NCBI RefSeq assembly: GCF_018324685.1
Contig: NZ_AP023354.1
Location: 3,224,001 to 3,288,000, forward strand
Reading direction: 5' to 3'
Length of the DNA: 64,000 bases
Origin: Actinocatenispora sera
GTDB lineage: Bacteria; Actinomycetota; Actinomycetes; Mycobacteriales; Micromonosporaceae
In this document: piece after piece, positions 36,122 through 44,503 of the stretch
Layout of the letters: each line of letters begins with the position of its first letter
How positions within the stretch are numbered: the first letter of the stretch is position 1
Made by a program: the position numbers and the translations under genes
Notes under the pieces: model-generated
What the model was told of the DNA's origin: nothing
Seen by the model: the letters and a program-made list of their open reading frames with translations, nothing else
Database searches by the model: none

Positions 36122-36176
36122 GTCCGATCGGCGATCGTCCGCGCACCGGCCGGGCGGTGGCGAAACGGAGGCGGCG

Positions 36177-37391
36177 ATGGGGCAGTCGGGCCAGGCTTCG
36201 GCGGGCGCCGGTGCATACCGGGACCCGGTGACGCGCTGCGCGATCGGCGTCGCGTACGCGGTGCAGGGGTTGTGTTTCGCCGCGCTGCTGACCCAGGTGC
36301 CGGTGCTGCAGGACAAGTTCGACTTCTCCGACGGTGCGCTGACCCTGCTGCTGCTGGCGGTGCCGGTGGTGGCCGGGCTGGGCAGCGTGCTGGCCGGCCT
36401 CCTCGCCGAGCGGTTCGGCAGCGCGGTGGTGCTGCGCGTCGCCCAGCCGCTGGTGTGCCTGGCGGTCCTCGGCGCCGGCGCGGTCGGCGACCGTCCCCTG
36501 CTGTACGGCGTGCTCGCGGTGTTCGGGCTGTCGGTCGGCGCGGTCGACGCCACCATGAACATGCAGGGCGTGAGCCTCGAACGGCGGTACGGGCGGTCCA
36601 TCCTCGCCTCGTTCTACGCGGTGTGGAGCGCGGCGGGCATCGTCGGCGCGCTCAGCTCGTCGGCGAACGAGCACTGGCGCCAGCCGCTGTGGGTCGGGTT
36701 CGGGGTGGTCGCCACGCTCGGCATCGTGGCGTCGGCGGCAACCGGTCGGCGACTGATCCGGCGCGACGCCGAGCGGGCGCTCGCGGTCGATCCGAGCGCG
36801 GGGCCGGCGGTGCCGTGGCGGCCGATCGTGCTGATCGGTATCGGCGTCGCCCTGATGTACGTGGCGGACTCCGCGACGTCCAACTGGAGCGCGGAGTACC
36901 TGCGCCGCGGGCTGTCCTCGCCGGCGGAGTTCGCGGCCTGGGGTTACGCGGTCTACCAGGCGTGCATGGTGCTCGGCCGGCTCGGCGCCGACCAGGCGGC
37001 CCGGCGGTGGGGCCCGGTCGCCGCGGTGCGGGCCGGGGTCGCGGTCGGCGTGGTCGGTCTGGCGGTGGTGGTCGCCGCGCCCGGCACCGCGGTGGCCATC
37101 GTCGGCTTCGGCATTCTCGGCTTCGGTCTCAGCGTGGTGGTGCCGCAGTCGTTCTCGGCGGCCGGGCAGTACGACCCGGCCGGCACCGGGCTGGCCATCG
37201 CCCGGGTCAACCTGTTCAACTACGTGGGTTTCCTGGTCGGTGCGCCGCTGGTCGGCGCGGTCGAGCAGCTGACCACCTGGCGGATCGGGTTCGCCGTCCC
37301 GCTGGTGCTGGTCGCCGTGATCATTCCGCTCGCGACGGCGTTTCGGCCGGCTCGTCGGCAGTCGGCATCGGCCGTGCCAGTCGGCGAATGA
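36177..37391 (+). CDS. MFS transporter
   Basis: The 404-aa protein has about twelve membrane helices. The loop 2-3 motif reads GLLAERFGSAVVLRVAQP (MFS motif A type), and the second half contains FGLSVVVPQSFSAAGQYDPAGTG. The pattern resembles the YbjJ/fucose-permease-like branch; the substrate is unknown. CGGAG lies before the ATG. Its last 71 bases overlap the end of the convergent TetR gene. Confidence 0.92.
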   Translation: MGQSGQASAGAGAYRDPVTRCAIGVAYAVQGLCFAALLTQVPVLQDKFDFSDGALTLLLLAVPVVAGLGSVLAGLLAERFGSAVVLRVAQPLVCLAVLGAGAVGDRPLLYGVLAVFGLSVGAVDATMNMQGVSLERRYGRSILASFYAVWSAAGIVGALSSSANEHWRQPLWVGFGVVATLGIVASAATGRRLIRRDAERALAVDPSAGPAVPWRPIVLIGIGVALMYVADSATSNWSAEYLRRGLSSPAEFAAWGYAVYQACMVLGRLGADQAARRWGPVAAVRAGVAVGVVGLAVVVAAPGTAVAIVGFGILGFGLSVVVPQSFSAAGQYDPAGTGLAIARVNLFNYVGFLVGAPLVGAVEQLTTWRIGFAVPLVLVAVIIPLATAFRPARRQSASAVPVGE

Positions 37392-37968
37392 TGCCGACCA
37401 GCGTCTCGCCGTAGCGCCAGCGAAACTCCGGGTCGCTCGGGTCGGTGCCGAACAGGCGGCGGGCCAGCTGCGGCATGATCACCGGCGCCATCACCATGCC
37501 GCGGATGGCCAGCAGCACCGCGGCGGTGTCGACGTCGGCGGCAAGCTCGCCGCGCTGCTGCCAGGCGCGGGCGCGCGGCTCGTCGTCCTCGTCGGCGAGC
37601 ACGTCGGGTGAGCCGTCGTCGCCGAGGCCGCTCCAGGCGATCAGCCGGGCCGGGCACGGATCGGTCAGGCCGGCCGCGAGGTAGCTGAGCACCGCCTGTT
37701 CCAGCGGCGTGTCGGGACCGGCGAACTCGTGCTCGCGCTCCCGCCAGCGGTCGTGCAGGGCGCGGTAGATGCCCTCCTTGCCGCCGAAGTAGTAGCTGAT
37801 CAGCTGCTTGTTGACGCCGGCGCGGGCGGCGATGTCGGCGACCTTGGTACCCGCGTACCCGTGCGCGGCGAACTCGTGCAGCGCGGCGTCGAGCAGCAGC
37901 CGCTGGGACCGCTCGGCATCGCGTTGCCGCTCGTCCGGGTTCGGGGTGCGGCGGGGACCTGCGGGCAT
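37321..37968 (-). CDS. TetR-family transcriptional repressor
   Basis: The 215-aa protein has a TetR helix-turn-helix (LLLDAALHEFAAHGYAGTKVADIAARAGVNKQLISYYFGGKEGIYRAL) and a helical ligand domain. It is divergent from the NmrA-like gene, with an inverted repeat in the gap. AGGATGG is six bases before the ATG at 37968; the ATG at 37977 is an alternative. The 3' end overlaps the MFS gene on the other strand by 71 bases, so antisense effects between the two are possible. Confidence 0.92.
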   Translation of the reverse strand: MPAGPRRTPNPDERQRDAERSQRLLLDAALHEFAAHGYAGTKVADIAARAGVNKQLISYYFGGKEGIYRALHDRWREREHEFAGPDTPLEQAVLSYLAAGLTDPCPARLIAWSGLGDDGSPDVLADEDDEPRARAWQQRGELAADVDTAAVLLAIRGMVMAPVIMPQLARRLFGTDPSDPEFRWRYGETLVGIIRRLARPMPTADEPAETPSRAE

Positions 37969-38003
37969 GGCCGCCATCCTAATCCGCCACCCGGTCCAGT
38001 TAG

Positions 38004-38019
38004 TCATCCATCGAGATGA
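38004..38019. promoter_or_regulatory. TetR operator candidate upstream of the NmrA-like gene
   Basis: TCATC-CATCGA-GATGA is an inverted repeat with 5-bp arms midway between the divergent starts. Its position makes it the likely site for the TetR protein at 37321. Confidence 0.5.
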
Positions 38020-38058
38020 TTATGCTGGCTGGTAAGTTGATTAACGAGAGGAGTCATC

Positions 38059-38874
38059 ATGATCGTCGTGACCGGGGCGACCGGCGGAGTCGGTGCGGAG
38101 GTGGTCCGCGGGCTCGTCGAGTCCGGCCACCGGGTTCGTGCCCTGTCCCGCCGCCCGGACGAGTTGGCCGTGCCCGCCGGGGTCGAGACCGCCCGGGCCG
38201 ACGCCGAGTCTCTCGCCGCAGCGTTCGCCGGCGGTACCGCCCTGTTCCTGTACTCGACGTTCGGCGATCCGGCGATCCCGGTCGCCGCCGCGAGGGCCGC
38301 CGGCATCGCGCGGATCGTGCTGCTGTCCTCGGCCGCGGTACGAGACGGCGCCGACGACCCGATCGCCCGGCACCACCGAGCCGTGGAACAGGCGGTCGAG
38401 TCGTCCGGCCTGGCCTGGACGCACCTGCGGCCCGGCGGGTTCGCGAGCAACGCCCGCTGGCTCGCCCCGCAGGTACGGGACGGGGTGGTGCGGTTGGCCT
38501 ACCCCCAGGTGGGCACCGCGCCGATCGATCCGGCGGACATCGCCGCGGTGGCCGTCCGGGCCCTGACCGAGGACGGCCACGCCGGCCGGGCGTACCCGCT
38601 GACCGGGCCGGAGTGGCTCACCCAGGCCGACGAGATCTGCATCCTCTCCGCCGCGCTCGGCGTGCCGGTTCGGGTGGAGCAGGTCGACCCCGAGGCGGAG
38701 ATCGCCGTGCTCACCGGCTCGATCCCGGAGCGCTTCGCCCGCGGCCGCCTGGAGATCCAGGCGGCCATGGTCGACCAGCCCTCCTCCGTGGTGGACACGG
38801 TCGAGCGCCTCCTCGGCCGCCCGGCCAGGACGTTCGCCGAGTGGGCCGCCACGCACGCCACCGAGTTCAAGTAG
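38059..38874 (+). CDS. NmrA-like NAD(P)H-binding protein
   Basis: The 271-aa protein begins IVVTGATGGVGAEVVRGL, the atypical-SDR nucleotide motif. It has LRPGGFASNARW and the C-terminal layout of NmrA/QOR2-type quinone reductases or regulators; the classical YxxxK pair is not evident. It may reduce quinones or sense NADP(H). GAGAGGAG stands before the ATG, and the divergent TetR gene likely controls it. Confidence 0.9.
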   Translation: MIVVTGATGGVGAEVVRGLVESGHRVRALSRRPDELAVPAGVETARADAESLAAAFAGGTALFLYSTFGDPAIPVAAARAAGIARIVLLSSAAVRDGADDPIARHHRAVEQAVESSGLAWTHLRPGGFASNARWLAPQVRDGVVRLAYPQVGTAPIDPADIAAVAVRALTEDGHAGRAYPLTGPEWLTQADEICILSAALGVPVRVEQVDPEAEIAVLTGSIPERFARGRLEIQAAMVDQPSSVVDTVERLLGRPARTFAEWAATHATEFK

Positions 38875-38910
38875 CTCGGATCAGGCCACCGGTTCGGCGA
38901 GGGCGGCGAG

Positions 38911-39774
38911 TCAGAGCCGCGGGTCGTGGCCGGCGAGCCGGGCGCGCTGCAGGCCGTCGCGGACCCGGGGGGAGTGCCGGTACCGCTCGGGCAGCGCGCC
39001 GGCCGCGAGCCGCAGCGACCGGGCGGCGAGGCTCGCGCCGACGTCGCCAACCGGCAGGCCGAGCCCGCCGTAGCGGCGCCGGGCCCAGCCGGGCAGCAGC
39101 CCGAACGCGACCGCGGCGATCCCCATCCAGCCGCCGCGGGCCGGCGTGTACCCGAGGCCGCGCGGCATCGTCGGCCAGAACAGGAACGCGGCCGCGGCCG
39201 CCGCGTCCCGAGTGAGGGCCAGCCGCGGCTGCATCGCCGCGTAGTACTCGGCGATCTCGGCCGCGGAGGCCGGCACGGTGCCGGGGTCCAGTCCGACCAG
39301 CTCGGCGGCGCGCAACTGCTCGGTGTAGTACCGGTCGACGTCGGCGTCGGTGAGCCGGACGCCGCCGCGCCGGGCGGTGGACACGAACGACTCGACCTCG
39401 CAGACGTGCGTCCAGCGCAGCAGCTCCGGCTCGTCGACCCGGAACTCCGCCCCGGAGTACGGGTCGTGCCCGCGCAGCCGCCGATGGATGCCGCGCACCT
39501 TCGCGCCGGCCCGGCGCGCCTCGTCGCTGGTACCGAAGGTCACGGTCGCGACGTAGTCCCCGGTGCGGTACAGCCGCCCCCACGGGTCGGTCCGGAAGTC
39601 GGAGTTCTGCGCGACGCCGGCCATCGCCCGCGGGTGCAACGCCTGCAGGAACAGCGCGCGCAGCCCGCCGACGGCGAGCAGCAGGTTGCCGTGCACCCGC
39701 CAGCTGACGCTGCCGGGCCCGAACAGGCCGAGGTCGACGGGCGTCGAGCCATCGACCGACTTCGCTACGTCCAC
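38911..39774 (-). CDS. MpaB-like oxygenase (DUF2236)
   Basis: The 287-aa protein contains DUF2236 signatures: WRVHGNLLLAVGGLRALFLQALHPRAMAGVAQNS near residues 25-58 with the conserved HP, then YRTGDYVATVTFGTSDEA, RVHGxDP-like RLRGHDPYSG and LLRWTHVCEVESF. The family includes latex-clearing protein and MpaB haem enzymes that cleave carbon chains with O2. The conserved His residues fit haem binding. The GTG at 39774 has no strong ribosome site. Confidence 0.9.
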   Translation of the reverse strand: MDVAKSVDGSTPVDLGLFGPGSVSWRVHGNLLLAVGGLRALFLQALHPRAMAGVAQNSDFRTDPWGRLYRTGDYVATVTFGTSDEARRAGAKVRGIHRRLRGHDPYSGAEFRVDEPELLRWTHVCEVESFVSTARRGGVRLTDADVDRYYTEQLRAAELVGLDPGTVPASAAEIAEYYAAMQPRLALTRDAAAAAAFLFWPTMPRGLGYTPARGGWMGIAAVAFGLLPGWARRRYGGLGLPVGDVGASLAARSLRLAAGALPERYRHSPRVRDGLQRARLAGHDPRL

Positions 39775-40047
39775 CGGGCCAGCGTGCCACGGTCGTGCCG
39801 GGCGCCGGTCCGGCCCCCGAGCCGTGCGTGGCCCACCACGCCGGGCTGGATCCCCACCGAACGCAACATCACCCGTACGGTGACGCTCGGTGTTGGATGG
39901 TTTGCGGTTAGGCGTCCGTAAAAACCGGCCGCGCGGCGTCGCGCTGACCTGATGCGGGGCGTTTCGGGAGGTAACTTGGGCTGTGTCGACGGTGGTAGCG
40001 AGCCCTCGGCGGTGCCGAGAGCCCTCGGACGAAGGGCACGATGCGAC

Positions 40048-40401
40048 ATGCTGACGGATCTTGCGCACGGCGATCTGGCGACCGCACCGTATGTCTTCCT
40101 GACCACGCATGGTCGCGGTGAGGGGCGCTCGCAGACCGTCGAGCTGTGGTTCGCGGCCTATCACGACACCGTGTACCTGCTCTCGTCGAGCGGGGACCGG
40201 CCCGAGTGGGTCCGCAACATCGCCCGTGACCCCGACGCGGAGCTTCGCATCGGCCGCTACACCCGGTCCGGGAAGGGCCGCATCATCGACGACCCGGACG
40301 AGGCGAACCGGGCCCGCCGCCTGGTGGCGTGCAAGTATGCGCCGCACGCACCGAGTGGCTGGGGCAGTGAGTGCCTCGCCGTGGCGGTCGACCTGAGCTG
40401 A
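40048..40401 (+). CDS. Deazaflavin-type nitroreductase-like protein
   Basis: The 117-aa protein resembles the Ddn/PNPOx-like F420-binding family: PYVFLTTHGRGEGRSQTVELWFAAYHDTVYLLSSSGDRPEWVRNIARDPDAELRI holds the usual TTGR..G..RTVPLW-type and W..N..A.P motifs. It would reduce quinones or other acceptors with F420H2. It is shorter than Ddn at the N-terminus, and the ribosome site (GAAGGG) is a little far from the ATG at 40048. Confidence 0.85.
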   Translation: MLTDLAHGDLATAPYVFLTTHGRGEGRSQTVELWFAAYHDTVYLLSSSGDRPEWVRNIARDPDAELRIGRYTRSGKGRIIDDPDEANRARRLVACKYAPHAPSGWGSECLAVAVDLS

Positions 40402-40403
40402 CC

Positions 40404-40718
40404 TCAGCCCACCAGCCGGGCGCACACCACGATGATCAGCACCAGTACGACGGCGCCGGCGACCAGGCCCACGCCGTAGGTGATGGTGCGCGCGGCGCGC
40501 TCCTCCTCGTCGAGCGCGGCGTGCTGCTGCACCGGCATCTCCCGCGGCGGCGCCGTCGGCACCACCTCCTGCGGGCGCCACCCCGGCGGCGGCGGCGTGC
40601 TCGGCGGCGGCGGTTCGTACCGGGGCTCCGGCGCGGCGGCCGGCTCGCGCCGTGGCGCGGCGGCACCGTTCGGTGGCCGCCGCCAGTACGCGTCGTCGGC
40701 GCGGTCCGCGTTCGTCAC
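40404..40718 (-). CDS. Tail-anchored membrane protein, Pro-rich
   Basis: The 104-aa protein has a Pro/Arg/Ala-rich cytoplasmic part (PPPPSTPPPPGW) and a single C-terminal membrane helix (ITYGVGLVAGAVVLVLIIVVCARLVG), so it is probably tail-anchored. The segment ALDEEERAART before the helix could be a short amphipathic helix. No family is recognised. The GTG at 40718 is the best start, though the ribosome site is weak. Confidence 0.6.
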   Translation of the reverse strand: MTNADRADDAYWRRPPNGAAAPRREPAAAPEPRYEPPPPSTPPPPGWRPQEVVPTAPPREMPVQQHAALDEEERAARTITYGVGLVAGAVVLVLIIVVCARLVG

Positions 40719-40742
40719 GGCATCGACGCTACCAACCGGGTG

Positions 40743-40868
40743 CCGACCGGCCGCCCGCGCCACGGCGAGCGCCGGGCGCCCGCGCGACAGGGAGCGCCGG
40801 GGCCGACCGGGCGCCCGCCACAGCGTGCGCCGGTGTCGACCGGGCGCCCGCGCCACAGCGAGCGCGGG
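40743..40868. repeat. Four degenerate 26-34 bp tandem units
   Basis: Units built on CGACCGGGCGCCCGCGCCACAG followed by CGAGCGC lie at about 40743-40774, 40775-40801 (shortened), 40802-40834 and 40835-40868. They occupy the gap between the helicase end and the small membrane gene. They do not include a stop codon, unlike the end-of-gene repeats. Confidence 0.7.
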
Positions 40869-40878
40869 CGTACCGGCA

Positions 40879-42684
40879 TCAGTCGGTGCCGGGATCGATC
40901 GACGGGTCGGCGTTGCCGCCGCGCGCCTGCGCCGGCCGGCGGCGACGCCGCCGGTTGCGGCGGGCGGCCGAACCGCCCTCTGCCGTCGTCGCGGTGTCCG
41001 CCGGGCCGGCCGGCTCGGCCGGCGTGCCGGTGTCGGCGGCGCGCTCGGCCACCGTTCCGTCGTCCAGGCGCCGACGGCGCCGCCGGCGGCCACCGGTCGC
41101 CTCGGCGGCCGGCTCGGCCCGATGACCGGGCCCGTCGGTACGCGCCGGGGCGTCCGGGCGCTCGCCGCGACCCCGGCCGCGGCGAGCGCCGCCGGCGGAC
41201 CGCCGGCGACCCGCCGCCGGGCGGCGGTGCGGCTCGATGTCCTCTTCCTCCTCGGCCGCGAGGCCGGCCCGGGTGCGCTGCTCGGGAGCCAGCGTGCCGG
41301 GCGCGCCGGCCGGGATGTCCAGGTCGGCGTAGAGGTGCTCGGAGGTGTGGTAGGTCTCCGGCGGATCGGCCACCCCGGCGCCCAGCGCCTTGTGGATCAG
41401 CTTCCAGCGGGGCAGATCCTCCCAGTCCACGAACGTCACCGCGACGCCGTGCGCGCCGGCGCGGCCGGTACGGCCGATGCGGTGGGTGTAGGTGTCCGGG
41501 TCCTCCGGGCAGTCGTAGTTGATCACGTGCGTGACGCCGGTCACGTCCAGCCCGCGGGCCGCGACGTCGGTGGCCACCAGCACGTCGATCTTGCCGGTAC
41601 GAAACGCCCGCAGCGCCTGCTCGCGCGCGCCCTGCCCGAGGTCACCGTGCACCGCGGCGGCCGCGTACCCGCGGAAGTCGAGGTCGTCGGCGAGCTTCTG
41701 GGCGGCCCGCTTGGTGCGGCAGAACACCATCGTCAGCCCACGGCCGCGCGCCTGCAGGATGCGCGCCACGACCTCCGCCTTGTTCAGCGAGTGGGTGCGG
41801 TACACGTACTGCTCGGTGAGCGGGTTGGGTCCGGTCTCGGCGGTGTGCGTGGCGTGGATGGTGATCGGCCGGTGCAGGTAGTTGCGCGACAGGGCGACGA
41901 TCGGGTCCGGCATGGTGGCCGAGAACAGCATCGTCTGCCGCTTCGTCGGCAGCATCTTGACCAGCTTCTCGATGTCCTCCTGGAAACCCAGGTCGAGCAT
42001 CCGGTCGGCCTCGTCGAGCACCAGGATCTTGATCCCGGTGAACACCAGGTGCTTGGACTTCGCCAGGTCGAGCAGCCGTCCCGGGGTGCCGACGACCACG
42101 TCGACGCCGGTGGCCAGCGCCTCGATCTGCGGCTCGTACGCCCGGCCGCCGTAGACCGGCAGCACCCGGATGCCGCGCAGCTTGCCCGCGGTCTCGATGT
42201 CCCGGGCGACCTGCAGGCCGAGCTCGCGGGTCGGGAGTACGACGAGGGCCTGCGGCCGGCCGTCGGCGCCCTCGGCGGGCCCGACGATGCGCTGCAGGAT
42301 CGGCACCCCGAACCCGAGCGTCTTGCCGGTGCCGGTCGGTGCCTGGCCGATCACGTCGGAGCCGCGCAACGCGATCGGGATCGCGTCCTGCTGGATGGCG
42401 AACGCGTGCTCGATGCCGACGTTCGCCAGCGCCTGCACCGTCTCGTCCCGCACGCCCAGCGCGCGGAAGGTGGGGCTGTCGGGCCGGACCGGCGCGCTCG
42501 CGGCGAGCTCGTGCACCGTCTCGGCGGGGGAATCGTCTGAATTGTTGGGGTAGTCGAGCGACCCGGCCGGGGCGGCGACGGCGTCCGCGGGGGCCGCGCC
42601 CGGCGTGTCGCCGGCGGCCTCGTCCCGGTCCGGACGCGGGTCGCTCTCGGTGTGTGTCTGCAGTGTGTGTCCCTCTCCCGCCAC
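40879..42684 (-). CDS. rhlE: DEAD-box RNA helicase (RhlE type)
   Basis: The protein (601 aa from the GTG at 42684) has the full DEAD core: Q motif (FRALGV..FAIQQDAIP), APTGTGKT, PTRELGLQV, GTPGRLLD, VLDEADRMLD, SATMPD, ARGLDV and HRIGRTGRAG. Its C-terminal 130 residues are Arg/Gly-rich and should bind RNA. The start is unclear: the best ribosome site, GGGAGAGGG, is seven bases before a CTG at 42663. It unwinds RNA in decay or ribosome assembly. The neighbours match Rv3208-Rv3211 order. Confidence 0.93.
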   Translation of the reverse strand: MAGEGHTLQTHTESDPRPDRDEAAGDTPGAAPADAVAAPAGSLDYPNNSDDSPAETVHELAASAPVRPDSPTFRALGVRDETVQALANVGIEHAFAIQQDAIPIALRGSDVIGQAPTGTGKTLGFGVPILQRIVGPAEGADGRPQALVVLPTRELGLQVARDIETAGKLRGIRVLPVYGGRAYEPQIEALATGVDVVVGTPGRLLDLAKSKHLVFTGIKILVLDEADRMLDLGFQEDIEKLVKMLPTKRQTMLFSATMPDPIVALSRNYLHRPITIHATHTAETGPNPLTEQYVYRTHSLNKAEVVARILQARGRGLTMVFCRTKRAAQKLADDLDFRGYAAAAVHGDLGQGAREQALRAFRTGKIDVLVATDVAARGLDVTGVTHVINYDCPEDPDTYTHRIGRTGRAGAHGVAVTFVDWEDLPRWKLIHKALGAGVADPPETYHTSEHLYADLDIPAGAPGTLAPEQRTRAGLAAEEEEDIEPHRRPAAGRRRSAGGARRGRGRGERPDAPARTDGPGHRAEPAAEATGGRRRRRRRLDDGTVAERAADTGTPAEPAGPADTATTAEGGSAARRNRRRRRRPAQARGGNADPSIDPGTD

Positions 42685-43064
42685 GGCGCTGACGGCGCGG
42701 CCTTCGCGGCGCGCCGCGGCCGACCGATGCGTCGGCCACAATCAACCACCGACCCTCGCCGCCACGCCGAAAGACTCGGCGTGCGCTCGGCGCTGCGGCC
42801 GGGGGGCCAGACCCGGCGCCGGTGCCACCATGGCTGGTGCTCCGGCGTGCGGGGCGGCGTCGCGGGTATCCGTGGCGTCTTCTGTGTGGGTCCGTTGTCC
42901 CCACCTCACGCGCCATGGTACGTGCTGATCGGATGATCTGCCGAACCGGCGGTGACCGGGCGGCGGCCGTCCGGCGTCCCGGGCGGTAACCTGCCGTCGA
43001 CACGCGCGCCGGTTCGCCCCGGGGCGCGAGCAGATCGGCCGGGGGCGTGGAGGAGGCTGGCGGG
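42685..43064. other. Divergent promoter region, helicase / ferritin-like gene
   Basis: These 380 bases separate the helicase and the ferritin-like gene. TAACCT near 42982 is a possible -10 box for the right-hand gene. DEAD-box helicase leaders are often long and regulated, but I see no clear structure here. Confidence 0.4.
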
Positions 43065-43754
43065 GTGGCAGAGGACACGCAGGACGGGCCGGTGACCGAC
43101 GACGGGTACGTGCCGCCGACCGAGGCGGTGGTCGCGCTGCTCGGCGTGCTGGCGTACGGCACGCTGGTGGCGTTCGACCGGATCGCGGCAGACGCCCGCA
43201 TGGCCCCTGACCTGCGACGACGGGCCATGCACTCGGCGATGGCCGCGGTCGAGATCGGCAACTACCAGCGGCTCGCCGACCGGCTCACCGAGCTGGGTGC
43301 CGACCCGGACGGTGCAATGGCCCCGTTCGCCGGGCCGCTGGACGCGTACCACGACTCCACCCAGCCACGCGACTGGCTGGAAGGGCTGGTCAAGGCGTAC
43401 GTGGGGGACGGCATCGCGGACGACTTCTACCGCGAGGTGGCCCGGGTGCTCGCGCCGCGCGACCGCGAGCTGGTGCTCGACGTGCTGCACGACACCCGGT
43501 ACGAGGACTTCGCCTCGGCCGAGATCCGGGCCGCGATCGCGGCCGACCCGAAGGTGGCCAACCGGCTGGCGCTGTGGGCGCGGCGGTTGATGGGCGAGGC
43601 GCTCAGCCAGGCCCAGCACGTCGCCGCCGAACGCGACGAGTTGACCATGCTGGTGCTGCACGGGTCGGGTGACATCGCCGGGGTGATGGACCTGATCAAG
43701 CGGCTGACCGCGGCGCACACCGACCGGATGACCAGCCTCGGCCTCAACAACTGA
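43065..43754 (+). CDS. Ferritin-like fold protein (MiaE-like)
   Basis: The 229-aa protein is helical, with ALLGVLAYGTLVAFDRIAADARM, HSAMAAVEIGNYQRLADRL and DGIADDFYREVARVLAPRDRELVLDVLHD. The order of E..H-type residues fits the ferritin-like family related to tRNA hydroxylase MiaE, which would hold a di-iron site. Actinobacterial members of this group lie next to RhlE helicases. GGAGGAGG is nine bases before the GTG at 43065; a GTG at 43047 overlaps the site itself. Confidence 0.85.
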   Translation: MAEDTQDGPVTDDGYVPPTEAVVALLGVLAYGTLVAFDRIAADARMAPDLRRRAMHSAMAAVEIGNYQRLADRLTELGADPDGAMAPFAGPLDAYHDSTQPRDWLEGLVKAYVGDGIADDFYREVARVLAPRDRELVLDVLHDTRYEDFASAEIRAAIAADPKVANRLALWARRLMGEALSQAQHVAAERDELTMLVLHGSGDIAGVMDLIKRLTAAHTDRMTSLGLNN

Positions 43755-43779
43755 GCCGCCGGAGGCCGGCCCGCTGCGA

Positions 43780-43835
43780 GGTCGCCGCCGGCCCGGCCCG
43801 GCCGGTCCTCCGCGAGGCCCGGGCCGGCGGCGACC
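43780..43835. terminator. Hairpin 1 between convergent genes
   Basis: GGTCGCCGCCGGCCCGG (left, 43780-43798) pairs with CCGGGCCGGCGGCGACC (right, 43816-43835) with small bulges. It lies 26 bases after the ferritin-like gene and probably ends its transcript. Confidence 0.6.
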
Positions 43836-43864
43836 GTGGTGTTTTCGAGCCGGTGCCAGAACGA

Positions 43865-43912
43865 CCGAGGGGCCGTCGACGGTCGCGAACGCGACCGTCG
43901 ACGGCCCCTCGG
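43865..43912. terminator. Perfect 22-bp hairpin, bidirectional terminator
   Basis: The left arm 43865-43886 (CCGAGGGGCCGTCGACGG..) is perfectly complementary to the right arm 43891-43912, with a GAAC loop. It starts 11 bases beyond the DUF3107 stop on the opposite strand. It should stop transcription from either side. Confidence 0.85.
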
Positions 43913-43922
43913 TGCCGCCGGC

Positions 43923-44150
43923 TCAGCCGGCGGAGAAACCGATCGGCCGCGGGCTGGACTCGGCGATCTCCACGTAACCGATCTTGTCGACCGGGACGAT
44001 CACCCGCCGGCCCTTCTCGTCCTCCAGCGCCAGCACACCGGACTTGCCGGCCAGCGCTTCGGTGACGGCCTGCTCCACCTCGGCCGGAGTCTGCTTGCTC
44101 TCCAGCACGAGCTCCCGCGGTGCATATTGCACACCGACCTTGACCTCCAC
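43923..44150 (-). CDS. DUF3107 protein
   Basis: The 75-aa protein (VKVGVQYAPRELVLESKQTPAEVEQAV..GVLALEDEKGRRVIVPVDKIGYVEI) matches DUF3107, a small actinobacterial family known in mycobacteria as TB9.4. Its fold looks like a small beta sheet with one helix. AAGGAGG stands before the GTG. In mycobacteria it is next to a TetR gene; here an SDR remnant lies between them. Confidence 0.92.
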   Translation of the reverse strand: MEVKVGVQYAPRELVLESKQTPAEVEQAVTEALAGKSGVLALEDEKGRRVIVPVDKIGYVEIAESSPRPIGFSAG

Positions 44151-44232
44151 GGCCGCCTCCTTGCTCGCTTCACGCTGCGATCAGAAGCGTATCCGACCGA
44201 TCACCGGGACACGGGCGTTGGGGCGTGCACGC

Positions 44233-44500
44233 TCAGCGCCAGGCCAGCACCTTGCCGAACCGGACCAGCTCGCCGTACGTCTCCGGCCGCACCGGATCGA
44301 GAGCCAGCCGCAGCGGTGCGGCCGCCGCCTCGGCCGGCGACCGCGCGCCGGACATGTCCTCGAACCACGGCCGGGACGCGTCGGTGTCGATCAACCCCGG
44401 GCATACCGCGGCGATCAGCGTGCCGTCCCGGGTGTCGGCCGCCCGCCGGTCCCGGGCGAGTACCCGGACCGCCGCGACCTGGCCGACCGGGCCGGCCTGG
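44233..44500 (-). pseudogene. SDR oxidoreductase remnant (C-terminal part)
   Basis: The frame ends at a TGA at 44233-44235. It reads QVAAVRVLARDR..TLIAAVCPGLIDTDASRPWFEDM and then SPAEAAAAPLRLALDP..YGELVRFGKV. This is the C-terminal third of a carbonyl-reductase-like SDR (VNAVCPG.V.TD). The Rossmann motif and the YxxxK part are missing; further upstream the same strand is occupied by the end of the TetR gene. It has no start of its own. Confidence 0.7.
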
Positions 44501-44503
44501 CGG

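Noticed and set aside
39952-40047. Small RNA with a hairpin before the deazaflavin-type gene (CCCTCGGCGGTGCCGAGAGCCCTCGG)
   Set aside because: The pairing is short and can be explained by high GC content; no promoter or terminator frames it.
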